From Woeseiaceae bacterium (GTDB taxonomy: Bacteria > Pseudomonadota > Gammaproteobacteria > Steroidobacterales > Woeseiaceae), in NCBI GenBank assembly GCA_021773135.1, contig JAJFKP010000004.1, positions 1 to 64,000 on the forward strand: a stretch of DNA of 64,000 nucleotides. Reading direction: 5' to 3'. This document shows positions 7,726 to 16,390 of the stretch, piece after piece. The translations under genes and the position numbers were made by a program. How positions within the stretch are numbered: position 1 is the stretch's first letter; every line of letters begins with the position of its first letter. The notes below the pieces were generated by a model. That model saw nothing but the letters and a program-made list of their open reading frames with translations, made no database searches and was not told where the DNA came from.

Positions 7726-9039
7726 TTAATTCCGCGCGACGGCGTTGCCGGCAACATAAACGCGCTGCACGGCATGCGCGCCGCGGATATCTGCCAGCGG
7801 GTTCTCGCCAAGTACGACAAAGTCCGCCCACTTGCCCGCCTCAAGTGTGCCAACATCATTGAGACCCATGCAGTCCGCAGCGACGGAGGTCGCGCTGAGC
7901 AATATCTGTTCCGCGGTCATGCCGGATTCAGCCATCAGGTCGAACTCCATATGTTCGAAATAGCCGAGGAACCTGCCACCCGGCCCCGTATCCGTGCCGA
8001 ACGCGACCGGTACGCCCGCAGCCGCTAGAATTTTAAGATTCACTTTGGCCTGCTGCAACGCGATCCTGTAGCCGGCTGCGGCCGGGCTGGCGGCTACACG
8101 AGTCATGAATTCCGGCTGGCTGACCCGGTCGATCTCGCTTTGCTTCGCGACCTCGAGGAAAAACGAATCGTCGAAAAATGCCGGGCGGCTCGCATACACG
8201 AACGTTGAGACTTCCCGGGTCAGGGTTGGCACGTAGCAAACCCCTGTATCCAGCAGCGCATCGATAAAGTCCTGCGTAACCGTCTGGTCTCTGACTGAGT
8301 GGGCAATAAGTCCTGTGCCGATCTCCAACAGCCGCTGGGCGTCTTCCAGGTAAAAAATATGTGTCGCAACCGGAATTCCGGCCTCACGGGCAACGTTAAT
8401 GACTTCATGCACAATTTCCCATGGCATCTTTTCGCCACTGCCAAGATTGTCGTCGACCCGGATCTTGATCCAGTCGACACCGCGGCGAATATTTTCCTGA
8501 GCGAGCGAGGCCGCCGCTGCCGGCGTATCGCCCACCACCACGGGCCCTGCCAGTCTTACCCGGGCGTGTGCCAGTGCAGTACTTTCCTGTGCATCGCGAA
8601 CGGTGAAAGCCTCTGCCGGCGCACCGCCAAGGCTGACGACACTGGTGACACCGTAGCGCGCATACAGCGCGAGGTCGGCGCGAACCCTGGCGGCTGAATC
8701 GGTCACCGAATCATCCGCCCAGCGTCCGGAGACATGGCCATGTGCGTTGATGAAACCCGGCACAATCCAGCGGCCTTCGAGATCGATGACTTCGGCATTT
8801 GCCGGGGGCGCATCGAGTATGGCAACGATGCGGCCATCCTGAACCACCAGGCTCTTGCCGTTTTGCGCGGGGCTTCCTGTGCCATCCCAGATGGTGGCAC
8901 CGGTATAGGCCACGTAAGCAGCCTCCGATGCTGGCGTCATCGCGTTAGCCGGCTGCTGCGCAGACGATTGATCAGAACCAGATCTCCCACACCCGGTCAG
9001 GCATGCGGTGATCAGAGCGAGTGCAATTAGTCGATACAT
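7726..9039 (-). CDS. Amidohydrolase-family lipoprotein (imidazolonepropionase-like)
   Basis: About 437 residues from the ATG at 9039; a longer frame opens at 9060. The shorter start places a lipoprotein signal (RLIALALITACLTGC) at the N-terminus. The metal-dependent hydrolase barrel shows the strand-1 HGH motif (PGFINAHGHVSG), KIRVDDN with the likely carboxylated lysine, ATHIFY and HS for strands 5 and 6, and FGTDTGPGG with the catalytic aspartate. The C-terminal composite sandwich ends in WADFVVLGENPL. These extracytoplasmic enzymes cleave cyclic amides or dipeptides; the substrate is unknown. A related enzyme lies at 14032-15471. Confidence 0.9.
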   Translation of the reverse strand: MYRLIALALITACLTGCGRSGSDQSSAQQPANAMTPASEAAYVAYTGATIWDGTGSPAQNGKSLVVQDGRIVAILDAPPANAEVIDLEGRWIVPGFINAHGHVSGRWADDSVTDSAARVRADLALYARYGVTSVVSLGGAPAEAFTVRDAQESTALAHARVRLAGPVVVGDTPAAAASLAQENIRRGVDWIKIRVDDNLGSGEKMPWEIVHEVINVAREAGIPVATHIFYLEDAQRLLEIGTGLIAHSVRDQTVTQDFIDALLDTGVCYVPTLTREVSTFVYASRPAFFDDSFFLEVAKQSEIDRVSQPEFMTRVAASPAAAGYRIALQQAKVNLKILAAAGVPVAFGTDTGPGGRFLGYFEHMEFDLMAESGMTAEQILLSATSVAADCMGLNDVGTLEAGKWADFVVLGENPLADIRGAHAVQRVYVAGNAVARN

Positions 9040-9091
9040 TATGGAGTCCGCCAGCGTCATGTTGCAGTCACTCTATCCTAATCGGGCGACC

Positions 9092-9118
9092 AAAAAAAAG
9101 CCGCTCGAGAGAGCGGCT
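9092..9118 (-). terminator. Rho-independent terminator of the TonB receptor gene
   Basis: Read on the minus strand: a perfect 8-bp stem AGCCGCTC / GAGCGGCT with a 4-base loop followed by eight T. It lies about 20 bases after the stop of the TonB receptor and before the amidohydrolase start, separating the two transcripts. Confidence 0.92.
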
Positions 9119-9138
9119 GTGGTAATGAGTGGAAAACG

Positions 9139-11904
9139 CTAGAGCGACCAGTTGAAGCTGATCGAAAATGATGTACCGGGTTTTTCCTGGAATACAGCAA
9201 TGCCTTCACGTTCGATGGTGACCGATTCGTCCAGGATATTCTGCGCCTTCAGCTTTAATGTCATCGTATCTGTCGGATACCAGAAGTACGTTAGGTCCAG
9301 CGAACGGAACGGCTGCTCGAACCCGTCCGGCGCACCGTTTCTGCCGGCAACATAGAGCCGCTCGCCAAACTCGTTGTAGATAATTGACGCAGTGTGTTTG
9401 GCATTCGGCGCATCGAAACCCAGCATCAGGTTCGCCACGTAATCCGATGCGCCACTCAGCGCGCGGGTAGGATTGGTTGGCGCGTCAGCCTCGCACGCCA
9501 GCACTGCGTTCGCATCACAAACAAGCTCGGAATCCTGGATCGTTACGTTTCCCTGCAGGAACATCGTGTCGAATATGCCGCCCATGAAACCGAGTTCTTT
9601 CAGAAACTCGAATTCCACGCCTTCGACGGTGGCTTCGTTTGCATTGAGAATCTCTCGCGCAATTGTCGTGTCGCTCGCAGCGGATTCGAAAAACTCAATC
9701 GGTTTGTCGATGTCCTTCCTGAAGAGAGTCACGGTCAGATTGTCGCCATTGCCGAAGAACCATTCTCCGCGTAAGTCGTAGTTGGTTATGTCAGATGGCA
9801 CTACGCCGGCATTACCGCGGGTCAGGTCGTCCGTAATCGGATCGATATAGCTCGAACCCGTAATTTCTCTCAGATCCGGCCTGACCGCAGTTTCGCTCCA
9901 GCCGAGCCGCAGCTGAAAAGTCTCGGCCCACAGCTCGGTCATGTAGGTCATTGCGGCAGAGGGATACACTTTGTCGTCAGAAAAGGTCCCCTCCTCGAGT
10001 GCGACCGGATCTGTGGTCACCTGCGGGGAAGATTGAGAATAACCAAACGGGTTCCAGTTAACCGCGGCCTGGCGATAGTCCTCCCAACGCGCACCGACCG
10101 CGACACGCCAGGTGTCCTCGTAGGTCCAGTCGACAGCACCAAACACGGCGTCCGTGATCGTTGCCGCAATATAGCTTTCGTTGTTGGTGCCCTGACGATC
10201 GAACACAAAGTTGTTTGCCGGATCCAGGATGACCGCATCGGAAAACACTTCATCGAGCGTGCCGGAAAGTGTGGGTGTGTCCGCTACGGATAGCGCGCCG
10301 ATACTGTATTGCGATTGCCGATACGTGCGTGCCTTCCGCGACGTCTGCCAGCCACCGGACAGCTCGAAATAGTTGCGCGCGGTCTCGACGGGAACTGTCG
10401 CCGCCCAGCCGTAGTTTTCCACTTCATCGTCGAGATCCGTGAAACGGAAATCCGCTGCCTGCGAAGACAGGGTTACGGCCTCTGACAGTACCGCACCAGT
10501 GACAGGATCTGTCGTAGTTTGTGACGACACCTGTAACTGGTTCGGTATGTCCGTGGTCGCTTCGGAGTCGGATACGAACCAGCTGATCTGTGATGCTTCG
10601 GGCAGCCAATCAATCAGGCCTGCCACCAATCCTGGCAAGCGCTCCCGAGTGGCGGCGCCTAAAAAGTGTGTACCCGATATCTGGTTGGTCAGCATTGCCC
10701 GCTGTTCGAACTGGAAACGATAGTTCCGCCATCCCAGCCCGTCGGACTTCTCGCGATTCTCATTGAAAAAATCGGTTACCGCAGTTTCGTCATCCGTATT
10801 GCGCAACCACAAGGTCGTCGTCGAGATTTCATGGTCTTCGGTGAAATTGAGACCAAAGCTCGCGGTGCCGGCCAGCGTAACGGCGTGGCGGGTCTCCCGT
10901 TCTGTATCGGTCCTTTCATCAGGGAAATTGAAATTTCTCGCCAACGCGACGGTTTCGCGCCAATTGGCCCTGTAGGAGCCGCCAAACAACGCCCCGAATT
11001 GCCAGTCATCATTGAGGTCCCAGCTGTTGCCGAGACTGCCACGAACATTGATGTCTGCCGGCAGACTCCTGGTTTGTGCCGAAAAACTTCTGTTCAGTTC
11101 CAGACCCATTGACCGGTTCAGGGCCTGTGCATCGGCGAGCGTGACGGTGGGATCCTGTGCACGCAGAGATGACAGCAGAGACTGGACGCCTATCTGCCCC
11201 TGATACTGATCGATTGAATTCAGGAGATCCTGCGATATTGCGCGGGTGCCGTCGTCCGTACCCCATTTGTCGTCGCCGCCACCGGCGTAAGAGAGCCCGC
11301 TTCCCGAAGCTTCAGAGTTAGATCCGCTGCCCACCTCGAAGCTTGCTGTGAAACCGGAGGGAATGCTCTTCGTACGAATATCGACCGCCCCGCCACCGAA
11401 GTTCGCGGGCAATGACGGTGACCAGGATTTCTGTACGCGCAAAGACTCGACGATACTCGTCGGAAAGACATCCAGTGGAATCACGTTTCTGGTGAGGTCG
11501 GGTGACGGTATCTGGGCGCCATTCAATGAAGTCGAGGAATACCGCTCCCCGAGACCACGTATGTAGACGAATTTGTCGGCCACAAGCGATAAGCCCGGGA
11601 CGCGGCGCAGGGCAGCACCAACGGTCGAATCGCCCAGGCGTGAAATGGTGTCAGCACCGAGCAGGTCAGTCGCAAAGGCATCCGTCATGCGCTCGTTGAC
11701 GAGCTGCTGGCTCGAGCTTATGAATCGTCCCGTGACGACCACTTCCTCTATCTGCTGTTGCTCTGAGACCGGCATTTCGGGCACGTTGCCAGGCGCAGGC
11801 TGTTCTTCCTGATCCGTCTCAACTTCCTGAGCAAGTGCCAGTTGACCGACAAAATGCAGCGCCAGGGTGACTGCACATGTAGCAATTTTTTTGTTCGTTT
11901 TCAT
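9139..11904 (-). CDS. TonB-dependent outer-membrane receptor
   Basis: 921 residues. Signal peptide (about 1-26), then a TonB-box-like EEVVVTGR at 53-60. A plug domain follows with the conserved VRGLGERYSSTSLNGAQIPSP and GGGAVDIRTK stretches. A long beta-barrel ends in the expected aromatic-rich strand (SFSISFNWSL). It imports a substrate across the outer membrane using TonB energy. It sits 121 bases downstream of a large surface lipoprotein and is probably co-transcribed with it. That operon carries Pho-box-like sites upstream, so the substrate is plausibly a phosphorus source. That is inference: the barrel sequence alone does not tell the ligand. Confidence 0.95.
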   Translation of the reverse strand: MKTNKKIATCAVTLALHFVGQLALAQEVETDQEEQPAPGNVPEMPVSEQQQIEEVVVTGRFISSSQQLVNERMTDAFATDLLGADTISRLGDSTVGAALRRVPGLSLVADKFVYIRGLGERYSSTSLNGAQIPSPDLTRNVIPLDVFPTSIVESLRVQKSWSPSLPANFGGGAVDIRTKSIPSGFTASFEVGSGSNSEASGSGLSYAGGGDDKWGTDDGTRAISQDLLNSIDQYQGQIGVQSLLSSLRAQDPTVTLADAQALNRSMGLELNRSFSAQTRSLPADINVRGSLGNSWDLNDDWQFGALFGGSYRANWRETVALARNFNFPDERTDTERETRHAVTLAGTASFGLNFTEDHEISTTTLWLRNTDDETAVTDFFNENREKSDGLGWRNYRFQFEQRAMLTNQISGTHFLGAATRERLPGLVAGLIDWLPEASQISWFVSDSEATTDIPNQLQVSSQTTTDPVTGAVLSEAVTLSSQAADFRFTDLDDEVENYGWAATVPVETARNYFELSGGWQTSRKARTYRQSQYSIGALSVADTPTLSGTLDEVFSDAVILDPANNFVFDRQGTNNESYIAATITDAVFGAVDWTYEDTWRVAVGARWEDYRQAAVNWNPFGYSQSSPQVTTDPVALEEGTFSDDKVYPSAAMTYMTELWAETFQLRLGWSETAVRPDLREITGSSYIDPITDDLTRGNAGVVPSDITNYDLRGEWFFGNGDNLTVTLFRKDIDKPIEFFESAASDTTIAREILNANEATVEGVEFEFLKELGFMGGIFDTMFLQGNVTIQDSELVCDANAVLACEADAPTNPTRALSGASDYVANLMLGFDAPNAKHTASIIYNEFGERLYVAGRNGAPDGFEQPFRSLDLTYFWYPTDTMTLKLKAQNILDESVTIEREGIAVFQEKPGTSFSISFNWSL

Positions 11905-11965
11905 ATTTTGGCCTGTTTTGTCTGTCTCTACGGGTTAGGAAAGTCACCCATCCAGATATCGGAAA

Positions 11966-11996
11966 GGCACCGTCTTCAAATCACGAAAACGGTGCC
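11966..11996 (-). other. Intercistronic stem-loop between lipoprotein and TonB receptor genes
   Basis: Perfect 8-bp inverted repeat GGCACCGT (11966-11973) and ACGGTGCC (11989-11996) with a 15-base loop. On the minus strand it is followed by only TTT, so it would be a weak terminator at most. A processing or stability stem that sets unequal expression of the two genes is likely. Confidence 0.6.
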
Positions 11997-12025
11997 CGAA
12001 GGCTTGCTGATTTTTTGATTCCGCG

Positions 12026-13693
12026 TTACAAAGTCTCAAACCAGAGTGCCTGGCCACGGCTGCCGTCGTGAATGCCGTAGGTCCAGTTCAGGGTCCAGTC
12101 GACGGAACCAGCGCTCAATGCGCCCAGAAACGCGCCGCTGGTCGGTGTGCTGCTTGCGTTGGGCACTGCGCCATCGACCTGTGATGTCGCGTAGTCAATC
12201 GAATAGACGGGCACTGTCCCTTCGAGCAATTGCAACGACGTGTCGTTGACGGCCGTTGCGCTCGTGGCAACGCCGTCCGCGAGCGTCGCTGCAACGGCAC
12301 CTTCTGCGGCAGCAATATTCTCGTTGTCGACATCTCGATACGTTTCCTGGCAGGCGAAAATGACCGAGTTCAGGTTTGAATCGCCGTTGTTGACCGCGTC
12401 GAGCGACTCCTGATCCTGAAACCGTAGGCAGTAATTGTCGTTTGCGCTTCCCGTGTCGTTGGCGCCGAAAGACGAAATCAGCAGTGAATCATTTATGTCG
12501 ATCCACAAGCCTTCGCGCAGTCGCCAACCAGCGCCAGGATCATGGGTTGCCGTAGCGGCACCGTTTGGGGAAATGATGCAGGTCAGGTTGCTGATCGTTG
12601 TGCGGCTGTTGAGGTTACGAGCAACGAAGTCGGCCCGCACTGCCGGGTCCAGGTCTCCGTAAGACCCGATACCGTCAGCTTCTATACAGTGGTTGCCGTC
12701 GGTTGCCGACTGGATCACAAGTGCATTGGTTATCGAACCCTGCCAGCCTTCGTCAATATCGATTGCGTCATCGCGCACGTACAGCGCGACTAAGTTATTG
12801 AAACTGACCGCCCCACCGAACATCTCGATGCCATCATCAAACGTGGAATAGACTTCAAGGTTGTTAACGACGGTGTTGCTGCCGACACCACCGAACGATA
12901 TGCCGTTGAGCTCGTCGCCGTTGCCGACCGTGGCACCGGTGTGTTTTACCCGCACGTATTCAAGGCGCCCCGAACTGTCTTCGTCGTTCGCGCCGCCATA
13001 CTGGGACTCATCCAGACCTGCGGCCCCTTCGGCGTCAACGTGACACTCTCCCGCAAGTGCGAATCCTGCCTGACCACGTGTACCCGTATAGGCACACTTG
13101 TTAGTTACACCAAAACCGTTGATCACGACGCCGCCCCATTGCTGCACGTCTTCCGGACCGACTGTTCCGTTGACGTCCGATACCGACGTTAATGTGATCG
13201 GTGCGGACTCTGTGCCAACGGCGAATATCTGCGAACCACGATTGATGATGATGAAGTCGTTACTGGTCTGAAAGGCCAGCGTCGCGCCCGCCTCTATTGT
13301 AAGAACCGGACCGTCGCCACCGCTGGCAATACCGGCGGTCGCAAGGTCTGCGTTGGTGCGATGTGTTTCACCGACAAACAGGCTGCCTTCGAAGATGTGG
13401 GCACCGCCATTGGGCAGGGCCGGCACCGTCATATCCACCGTCAGGTTATTGCCCGCGCCGACAAATGCCTGCGAGTAGGTGCAGTTGGTGCCATCGGATA
13501 CGCCCTGAATGGTCTGGCCACCACTGTTGACGTACGACGCGCAGATATCATTGGCGTTGCTACCGTTTCCTGTGATCGTAGTGTTGTTGCTATCGGTTAC
13601 CGCGGTCTGCGGCTGAATATTGATGTCACCGCTGTCACACGCCGAGAGCGTGATGCCAGCCAGGACGAAAATCAGGGTTTGCTTGTACTGCAT
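12026..13693 (-). CDS. Large secreted lipoprotein paired with the TonB receptor
   Basis: 555 residues. Lipoprotein signal with cysteine 19 (FVLAGITLSAC). The mature part is rich in Gly, Asn, Asp and Val with short repeating strands (LTIEAGATLAFQ, WGGVVINGFGVTNKC, RLEYVRVKHTGA, ISFGGVGSNTVVNNLEVY). It looks like a right-handed beta-helix. Related proteins occur beside TonB receptors in several proteobacteria and are often misnamed in databases. No catalytic motif is evident. It probably sits on the outer membrane and captures or presents the ligand for the receptor 121 bases downstream. The promoter region carries two Pho-box-like sites. Confidence 0.85.
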   Translation of the reverse strand: MQYKQTLIFVLAGITLSACDSGDINIQPQTAVTDSNNTTITGNGSNANDICASYVNSGGQTIQGVSDGTNCTYSQAFVGAGNNLTVDMTVPALPNGGAHIFEGSLFVGETHRTNADLATAGIASGGDGPVLTIEAGATLAFQTSNDFIIINRGSQIFAVGTESAPITLTSVSDVNGTVGPEDVQQWGGVVINGFGVTNKCAYTGTRGQAGFALAGECHVDAEGAAGLDESQYGGANDEDSSGRLEYVRVKHTGATVGNGDELNGISFGGVGSNTVVNNLEVYSTFDDGIEMFGGAVSFNNLVALYVRDDAIDIDEGWQGSITNALVIQSATDGNHCIEADGIGSYGDLDPAVRADFVARNLNSRTTISNLTCIISPNGAATATHDPGAGWRLREGLWIDINDSLLISSFGANDTGSANDNYCLRFQDQESLDAVNNGDSNLNSVIFACQETYRDVDNENIAAAEGAVAATLADGVATSATAVNDTSLQLLEGTVPVYSIDYATSQVDGAVPNASSTPTSGAFLGALSAGSVDWTLNWTYGIHDGSRGQALWFETL

Positions 13694-13811
13694 TAAGAAT
13701 CTCCAGCCGATTGCTATCGGGCCATTCGTAGTTCGGTACCAAACTGTAAAACCATGGACAGTTCGATCCGCATTTGAGTGGCGCAGGGTAGGACTCGGAT
13801 GTTTAATCTGC

Positions 13812-13840
13812 GTGACAGAATTATTAAGAAATTCTTACAG
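13812..13840 (-). promoter_or_regulatory. Pho-box-like cluster, promoter-proximal
   Basis: On the minus strand three 11-base units follow one another: CTGTAAGAATT, TCTTAATAATT and CTGTCACGCAG. This is the 11-base direct-repeat spacing of PhoB half-sites (consensus CTGTCATAAAT). TAAACA, about 5 bases downstream, could serve as a -10. The lipoprotein start is about 120 bases further. Confidence 0.55.
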
Positions 13841-13878
13841 TCAGGATCAAGACGGCAATCAGGGCGATCGCCTTTTGT

Positions 13879-13896
13879 ATTGCAGATTTATGACAG
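13879..13896 (-). promoter_or_regulatory. Pho-box-like site, distal
   Basis: On the minus strand CTGTCATAAATCTGCAAT matches 16 of 18 positions of the E. coli Pho box (CTGTCATAAATCTGTCAC/T). It lies about 185 bases upstream of the lipoprotein start and points towards the lipoprotein/TonB receptor pair. The rest of the 338-base gap 13694-14031 shows no gene. Confidence 0.7.
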
Positions 13897-14031
13897 ATTG
13901 AGACGCACGACGAGGAAGCTCATCGAGTAGTAGCAGCGACCTTTGGTGGTCGGGACACCTGATTACGCGCCGGCGGCATTGCGTCGCCGCGCGGACGCTC
14001 AATATTCGGGTACTTAGCAGCTTAAGCGGAG

Positions 14032-15471
14032 CTACTGATTGGCCGTTCCGGGTTGCAGACTCGAGGCTACTAACGCCTGCAAATCCTCTCGATCCAGCAA
14101 GTTGCCTTTACTAACGACGGCGGCAATTCGCTTCGTATTGCTGATGTCATCAATCGGGTTGGCATCGAGCAGGAGTAAATCCGCCTGCTTGCCAACATCG
14201 ATCGAACCTGTCCGGTCCTGGATCGAAAAGAACTCTGCCGGACGTACAGTAGCCGATTCGAGAGCCTCCAGCGGCGTCAGGCCTGCTTTCACCAGCATCT
14301 CAAGTTCGGAATGCAAACTGTAGCCCGGGATAGAAAGGAATATTGGCGTGTCAGTGCCGGCACCAATCGGCACGCCGGCCGCATGCATGCGATCGATGAG
14401 GAATACGCTGAATTCGCTTGAAGCGGAAGGCGGCTCATTCGTTGCCGGCGCCATGCGGGTGCCGGTCTCCGCCCAGTCTTCTCTCACTGCCACCGGAATA
14501 CGTGAGAGCGCCTCTTCCCAGTCGTCCCGCGCATACGGCGGCGCCTGGTCAAACGAATTCAGGCGCAGGGTTGGCACCATCAGCGTGGCTTTGAGCGCTG
14601 CAATGGTCTGGTCACAGCGTGCCTCATCGTAGTTGGCAATAGCCGAATTTCTCTGCAGGCTGTGAAGCGTCGAACGCAGCTCAAATCCTGACACGCCGCC
14701 CTCGTTCTTCAGTAGCTCCAACCGCGTTTCGTGCAGCTCCGGCGCATTGGCGGCGCAGTCCATCTCGATGTTGCGCAGGTGCTCGATCGAATCAACCTGT
14801 GGACCCGCTGTGCTTGCACGCATGGACAGCGGCACATGCGAATCGATCGGCAGATTGTGCTCGTTGGCCGCCTCGACCATCGCGTCAAAAGCGGCCGGGC
14901 TAACCATCTCGTAAATCTTGATGAAGTCGACACCCTTTGCTTTGAGCTCCGCAATGGTGGCCTTTGCCTGTTCCGGTGTCGCGTTGCGCCTTCCGATCTC
15001 CGGTCGTGAGTCGCCGTCGTAGACAACAAAAGTGCCATCAAGCAACGGCCCCGCAAAAAAGACGCGCGGCGCAACCGCATCTTCCCCGCGCATTTTTTCT
15101 ACCACGGGCAGCACCTTCCGCATCAGTCCCCCGGTATCGCGTACGCTCGTGACACCGTACGACAGAAAAAGCGCCGACATACTGTCCTTGAACCGATCGT
15201 CGTAGGTCAGGTGTACATGAAAGTCCCACAGCCCGGGTATAAGAAACTTGCCGCTGCCATCGACCACTTCCGCGACGTTCAACGCTGCATCCGCAGCCTG
15301 GATGGCGGTAATTTCGTCACCATCGAAAACAACCGACTGGTTTTGCCGAACGCCATTGACGGCATCAATAACGGTCACGTTTGTTATTGCGGTTCCAGTA
15401 GGCTCGGGCGACTGTTCTGAACACCCGATCAAGGTCACCGTTGCAATAAAAATCAGAATTCTGCGCATCAT
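14032..15471 (-). CDS. Amidohydrolase-family lipoprotein
   Basis: 479 residues. Lipoprotein signal (RILIFIATVTLIGC). Barrel motifs: GLWDFHVHLTYDD (metal-binding HxH), DFIKIYEM (likely carboxylated lysine), DSHVPL and SIEHLR (histidines), GAGTDTPIF (aspartate). C-terminal GKQADLLLLDANP. It belongs to the imidazolonepropionase-like amidohydrolases that act on dipeptides or cyclic amides outside the cytoplasm. Its ATG abuts the TAG of the M55 peptidase gene, so the two are translationally coupled. The three-gene operon CocE - M55 - amidohydrolase suggests sequential peptide or amide degradation. Confidence 0.9.
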   Translation of the reverse strand: MMRRILIFIATVTLIGCSEQSPEPTGTAITNVTVIDAVNGVRQNQSVVFDGDEITAIQAADAALNVAEVVDGSGKFLIPGLWDFHVHLTYDDRFKDSMSALFLSYGVTSVRDTGGLMRKVLPVVEKMRGEDAVAPRVFFAGPLLDGTFVVYDGDSRPEIGRRNATPEQAKATIAELKAKGVDFIKIYEMVSPAAFDAMVEAANEHNLPIDSHVPLSMRASTAGPQVDSIEHLRNIEMDCAANAPELHETRLELLKNEGGVSGFELRSTLHSLQRNSAIANYDEARCDQTIAALKATLMVPTLRLNSFDQAPPYARDDWEEALSRIPVAVREDWAETGTRMAPATNEPPSASSEFSVFLIDRMHAAGVPIGAGTDTPIFLSIPGYSLHSELEMLVKAGLTPLEALESATVRPAEFFSIQDRTGSIDVGKQADLLLLDANPIDDISNTKRIAAVVSKGNLLDREDLQALVASSLQPGTANQ

Positions 15472-16371
15472 CTAGGGCTCCAGGTCAACGCGAAAGTTGG
15501 TGACGAAGGTCAGGAAATTTGATATCTCGATGATGTCTTCACCGACATATCGAATCGTGTGCGAGTTGACGCGCTCGACATTTTTCAGGTATCCGAGCAG
15601 CTCAACCGGCTGATAGTGTTTCAACGTCAGTTCCAGTTCGATCGGTGTTTCCAGCACGTACGGTTCGAACCTGCTGATGCGATCGATCGCAGACTTCGTC
15701 CGGGTTCGGATAACTTCGTAGCCTGCTTCAGGAGTAAGCGTTTCGGCAGAGTGAAACCCTTTTGCCCACTTCACGACCGCACCCTCGACGTCACCTATCA
15801 ACACCTGGTTTTCCGCAACCGCGACATCGTCGCCGGAGATCATGATCACCGGGACCCCGAAATGACCCGCCGCCGCTGCGGCCATGCTGCCTTCGGTCAT
15901 CTCGATGCCGTTGAGTCGCAGGCCGGTGATGCTGGCACTGGACATGGTATGCGCACGCACGCCGCGCGTATTGGCGGTGCTGGCGTGGTAGCCCAGAAAA
16001 ATTACGCCGTCGAATGTCTCGTCGATGCCGGCCATCATGCTGAGCTCGCGGGGCCAGGAGCGAATGACGGTGACGTCGTCCGGAAGTTCTTCGATCAGGA
16101 GATTTTGCCCGTTGCCGTGCGAATCACTGATTACGAACTCCGTCGCTCCCGCTGCCCTGGCCGCATCAATAGCCGCATTGACCTCTGTCGTCATGAACTT
16201 GCGAAAGCGCTCATACTCAAAACCGCCAGGGCTCAGCTGATCGCCGGATACGGCGCCAACGACGCCTTCCATATCCGCGGAGATATAAATTTTCAGACCG
16301 TCTTGCTGTGCCCACGCACCGGCAGCGAATAAAAGGGCCGATATCAGGATAACTATTCTGCGAACAATCAC
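15472..16371 (-). CDS. M55-family D-aminopeptidase (DppA-like), secreted
   Basis: 299 residues with a signal peptide (about 1-21). All five zinc ligands of DppA appear in order: Asp33 and Glu35 (SADMEGV), His85 (DSHG), His129 (GYHA) and Glu160 (EMTEGSM). DppA removes D-alanine from D-Ala-containing peptides. Characterised DppA is cytoplasmic; the signal peptide here implies a periplasmic enzyme. It lies 19 bases after the CocE/NonD gene and directly abuts the amidohydrolase gene. A role in recycling peptidoglycan-derived or other D-amino-acid peptides is inferred. Confidence 0.92.
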   Translation of the reverse strand: MIVRRIVILISALLFAAGAWAQQDGLKIYISADMEGVVGAVSGDQLSPGGFEYERFRKFMTTEVNAAIDAARAAGATEFVISDSHGNGQNLLIEELPDDVTVIRSWPRELSMMAGIDETFDGVIFLGYHASTANTRGVRAHTMSSASITGLRLNGIEMTEGSMAAAAAGHFGVPVIMISGDDVAVAENQVLIGDVEGAVVKWAKGFHSAETLTPEAGYEVIRTRTKSAIDRISRFEPYVLETPIELELTLKHYQPVELLGYLKNVERVNSHTIRYVGEDIIEISNFLTFVTNFRVDLEP

Positions 16372-16390
16372 TTTCTTGCTCCTATTGCTT

